From: Paragonimus skrjabini miyazakii
Taxonomy: Eukaryota; Platyhelminthes; Trematoda; Plagiorchiida; Troglotrematidae
Length of the DNA stretch: 64,000 nt
Direction of reading: 5' to 3'
Assembly (NCBI GenBank): GCA_014338405.1
Contig: JTDE01002004.1
Span: forward strand, 57,432-121,431
Shown here: in pieces, positions 60,955 to 64,000 of the stretch
Layout: the number at the start of each line of letters is the position of its first letter
How positions within the stretch are numbered: the first letter of the stretch is position 1
Position numbers and translations under genes: made by a program
The notes under the pieces: generated by a model
Seen by the model: only the letters and a program-made list of their open reading frames with translations
Told to the model about the DNA's origin: nothing
The model's database searches: none

Positions 60955-61110
60955 CATTTTTGCCGTATTGCCCAAAATTAATCACACGACAGATATTGCT
61001 ATCCATCACCTTCATTTGGAGGAGGGCCAGGCGGAAAAGTCTCATGGATTCACATCGTGGTATCGAAGGTTTTGGATTCGAAAAAGCGCCACGGCGGTTA
61101 AAATGTTATA
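60955..61110 (+). pseudogene. Pao/BEL integrase N-terminal (zinc-binding) remnant
   Basis: One + strand frame reads VLPKINHTTDIAIHHLHLEE, then RRFWIRKSATAVKML before a stop. This matches the start of Pao integrases (LPxxHxxTxLxIxHxHxxxGH, then RxxFWIxK). The second zinc-ligand pair and the catalytic core are missing. Confidence 0.6.
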
Positions 61111-61299
61111 GTCTGGTGTGTTTTCTACCAACGCTAAAATGTGGCGGCTGATGGCTCTATTCTCTTCTGTTGAAAAAAAGTCTAGTTGACATCCCTTCCC
61201 ATACACTAGTTCGAGCTATTTTAGTTCAGTTGAAATGAAAAGAGGTTGGAAAGTTCAAAGGATACGATGGTACATATTAACCTGCCTGAAATTTGGAAG

Positions 61300-61457
61300 T
61301 CTGTTGAAGCGACTGACGGCGTTGTGCATATGGTGACTGTCGTGTTTTCGACAGGAAGTCGGTGACCACAGTTCCTGTTTTTATTTATCCCCTTCTCGTT
61401 GATGGCTGTCCTTCCTGCACTGAAAATCTTCGTAGTGACTGCGAGACTTCCTTGCAA
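61300..61457 (-). repeat. Repeat shared with 58290-58482 (copy 2)
   Basis: Same orientation and block order as copy 1. It lies between the Pao integrase remnant and the LTR of the second Gypsy element, so its parent element is ambiguous. Confidence 0.5.
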
Positions 61458-61473
61458 AAACTGAGATTGTTAC

Positions 61474-61824
61474 GAGACGACTAAAGTATACAAGGGACTG
61501 CGATCACAGACAGTCTCGACACAATCCAAGACCAGAGAAAAGACGTTACGAGCAACCACAACCAGTGTATTGGTGGTACAGTGACGAGGCGGCAATTCGC
61601 ACAACGCCAATGGCAACACGAAAATCAAAGTCCCAACAACAAAGGGTTTTCAAATCGTTCAAACAAGTAAGTCCAGGGGGAATCAAATGTCACGGTTTTA
61701 GGGACGTTCACATCGTGAGGGCACGTTGAATAATACGTAGGCGGACGACCTGAAATAGATAACAAGGGAGCGAACGTCAGTGGAAAGTTTGAATCGCATG
61801 CGCAACAGTTTCTGTATTGTTACA
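61474..61824 (-). repeat. Probable 3' LTR of the second Gypsy element
   Basis: On the minus strand the sequence after the polypurine tract begins TGTAACAATACAG. A CGTAACA near 61474 is a candidate LTR end. The start is well supported by the tract; the end is a guess because no second copy is in the window. Confidence 0.45.
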
Positions 61825-61837
61825 ATGCTCCCCTCTT
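61825..61837 (-). other. Polypurine tract of the second Gypsy element
   Basis: The minus strand reads TAAGAGGGGAGCAT directly before TGTAACA, just after the stop of the integrase frame. In LTR retrotransposons this RNase H-resistant tract primes plus-strand DNA synthesis. Confidence 0.6.
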
Positions 61838-63060
61838 AATGAGGCACTGACCCCAGTGCCTCCGTACTGCCAATGTTGCTGCAACCACCTTGGGCTGGGA
61901 TTTCGACTGTCTGCCCCGCGATCGGAACGCTGCCAGGTGGTACTGGTAGGGGTCGCATCTGGGCTTCCTTCGGCGTTTGGGCTGGCTTTAATTGATTGCA
62001 GTGTACCGTAAGTACATCCGCTGTTGGATTGGTAGTAACGCGAATTACATATACAGTGGGCGACATCATGTGCACAATTACGAACGGACCTAGCCACGGG
62101 CGATGGAATTTGTGGGCAGCCCCCAATGGTGATTTTGGCCTGTACAACCAGACGAGATCCCCGATGTGGTAAACTGGTCCGTTTGCTGTGCGGTCATAAC
62201 AGCTTTTCTGATGGTGTTGCGACTTCGACTGATGCTGGGCGGCAATTTTATAGGCGACTCTCAACCGTTCGCCCAGCTCTTCGACATATTGTGGTAACCC
62301 TATGCATTCGGCTGGCGCCAATGGTGTTAGTGCCTCGATTGGCAGGCGTAGCTCATGCCCTGGAGTTAGTAGTGAAGGCGTGTACCCTGTACTGGAATGG
62401 ACGGCAGCCTTATAGGCTGAGAAACTGTGGCAGGATTTCGTCCTAACGATCTGACTGGTGTCGTTCAATAAAGGCACGTAGGACTGTAATTACAGTACGA
62501 TTGGTTCGTTCGACTAAGCCGTTATTCTGAGAGTGGTAGGGAGGTGTTCGGGTTTTGTGCATGAGCAACACATGACATACTTCCTCTAGAAGACGACTTT
62601 CAAACCCAGCGCCCTGGTCAGTGTGTAGCTCAATGGGTGTACCGAAACAAGCGACCCATTCGTTAACGAACAACGATGTTATTGTAGAATTTTCTTGGTT
62701 TGGCGTCGGAAAGGCCTTACACCATTAGGTAAAATAGTTAACAGTCACAAGAATATAGCTATTTCCTCTCTTCGACGTGGGTAGTGGTCCAATCGCATCT
62801 ACTCCCGCATGGTGGATGGGGCCAACTGTTGCAACCGTTTGAAGCGCGACTCTGGGAGCCTCAGTGGGTGATTTGGTTTGCGCACAGCCGTTACAGTTGG
62901 CACAGCTGTGAACAACATCGTCATGTGGCTTTGGTCACCAAAGGCGATGTCGGACAGCTGCTTCATTCTTTCGCTGACCCGCATGTCCCAGTTCTAAATG
63001 CACCTCTCGGACAAAATTTGAAACCTTGCCAGATTGGACGATTAGTCTATACGTTCGTTT
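61836..63060 (-). pseudogene. Gypsy integrase
   Basis: H2C2 zinc domain: REVHLELGH (H-x4-H) then SCANCNGC (C-x2-C). Catalytic core: VDAIGPLPTS (first Asp), HTDQGAGFES (second Asp), NGLVERTNRTV (Glu), with exactly 35 residues between the second Asp and the Glu (DD35E). The C-terminal part (62477-61836, 213 codons open) has GDLVWLYRPKS and the GPF/Y-type WLGPFVIVH. Integrase joins retrotransposon cDNA to host DNA. Frameshifts near 62935, 62680 and 62450 and at least one stop inactivate it, although the catalytic residues persist. Confidence 0.85.
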
Positions 63061-63299
63061 GGCTCTATCAAATAAACGCAATACGCCATCGATAACTCGC
63101 AAATTCGCTCTCTGTGACCATAAGCAACGCTCTTCCGGGGATCTGCCCTTCATTTCGCGACCAGTTGGTTTTGGGTTTCCATCAAGTTGTCGGCGGTAGA
63201 TGTTAGAGATGTACGGATTACTCAGCTGATAGTGTGCCCACGTAGCCCACGCTGAGGGTATGGATAACAGCGATAACAGTTTCCGCGGGAAAACTAGAC

Positions 63300-63650
63300 A
63301 AAGCGTCGGCATTCGTGTGATGGCTGCCCGGGTGATAGATACAGTCAAGGTCGTAATCCTGCAAATATTCTAACCAACTTGCTACTTGACCCTACGGCTT
63401 TCGAAAGTTGCGAAGCCACTGTAGTGCTTAATGGTCCGCTCGAACTCTAAAGGGATTCCCGAGTAGAGGTGGAACTGTTTAAGGAAATACACTACAGCTA
63501 ACATTCACAGCGCGTGGTGCAATAACGTCTTTCTCACTTATCATGCCGACGACTTGCACAAGCAATCAAAACTTTCCCACTGACCGAATTCTGGGACAGT
63601 ACAGCACCGATAATTCATGAATGCTAGTCGTAGAACGTGAGTTTCTGAGC
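63300..63650 (-). pseudogene. Gypsy RNase H end
   Basis: Segments VLIACASRRHDK and ERRYCTT, then VYFLKQF, then ASWLEYLQDYDLDCIYHPGS and HTNADALS match the C-terminal half of Gypsy RNase H. Stops occur within. The H-x-NADALS segment carries the last catalytic-site Asp of the family. Confidence 0.75.
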
Positions 63651-64000
63651 TGTCATGTTTGGGTAAATTACTGTAGAGACACTCTTGGTTTGCCACGTAT
63701 TCAAACTATCTTGCTATTATTTTGACCGTTGACACTGTTGATATTGTCTGATCGCATGTCTGCATTTTCTAGTTTGTTCGACCTCCCAAGGTCACAATAG
63801 ACATTCGCAATTTCCGGTCGCTAGCTACTGGTTTGTCGCGCTTTGCTTCTGTTGTGCTTTGTTTACAGCTTGCATTACCGGTCTACTTGCAATACACGTC
63901 GTTGTCCGCTAATTGGTTTTATGGTTTAATTATTGTGGATAACAGGCACGGTTTAAAATAGAAGCGTTCTAGTCCTCTACATTACTTTGGTGAGCCCGAT
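63651..64000. other. Unrecognised sequence at the window end
   Basis: No reverse transcriptase motif was seen upstream of the RNase H, so the element may be truncated here. Confidence 0.35.

Larger units (their letters stand above)
61836..63650 (-). mobile_element. Ty3/Gypsy element, RNase H-integrase part
   Basis: Minus strand: RNase H end (about 63650-63300), integrase (about 63060-61836), polypurine tract, and LTR start. Reverse transcriptase, protease and Gag are absent; the sequence right of 63650 is not recognisable. It is a separate family from the element at 43-47 kb, whose LTR sequence differs. Confidence 0.8.

Overview
This is eukaryotic, intron-rich animal DNA with sparse genes and many decayed transposable elements. 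The mix of an animal polypeptide GalNAc-transferase exon, a small intracellular-type CAP-domain gene, and Ty3/Gypsy, Pao/BEL, CR1/Jockey-like LINE and CACTA-like DNA elements suggests a parasitic flatworm, most likely a trematode. That placement is an inference from family resemblance recalled from memory; no search was run.

Layout. (1) 1-41.5 kb is mostly unrecognised intron or intergenic sequence. It holds the last coding exon of a GalNAc-transferase-like gene (2469-3199, + strand) and a complete four-exon CAP/GAPR-1-like gene (27170-29621, + strand, 149 aa). The CAP gene can be assembled in one frame through GT/AG introns, although its first and third exons are very short. Islands of repeats interrupt this region: an inverted-repeat element carrying a hammerhead-ribozyme-like core (about 4995-5392), an LTR with retrotransposon remains (about 17.4-18.3 kb), inverted pieces of one LINE family (19.1-21.6 kb), a small foldback element (25973-26394), and an LTR fragment (38153-38490). 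(2) 42-64 kb is a dense pile of elements. It contains a tRNA-derived foldback palindrome (42173-42479), a Gypsy element that has lost its integrase (about 43.4-47.45 kb, - strand), and a CACTA-like element bounded by matching terminal inverted repeats (48659-52993, + strand). Next come a decayed CR1/Jockey-like LINE (54.5-57.3 kb, - strand, with a possible 5' region to about 58.3 kb), a decayed Pao/BEL element (about 59.0-61.15 kb, + strand), and a second Gypsy RNase H-integrase block with a polypurine tract and an LTR start (63.65-61.8 kb, - strand).

Only the CAP gene looks like an intact cellular gene wholly inside the window. The GalNAc-transferase exon is the 3' end of a gene whose catalytic N-terminal exons must lie further 5' or are not recognisable here. 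Every transposon reading frame found is interrupted by stops, frameshifts or deletions, so these are relics. Two assembly gaps (3662-3761, exactly 100 N, and 42794-43145, 352 N) limit what can be said locally.
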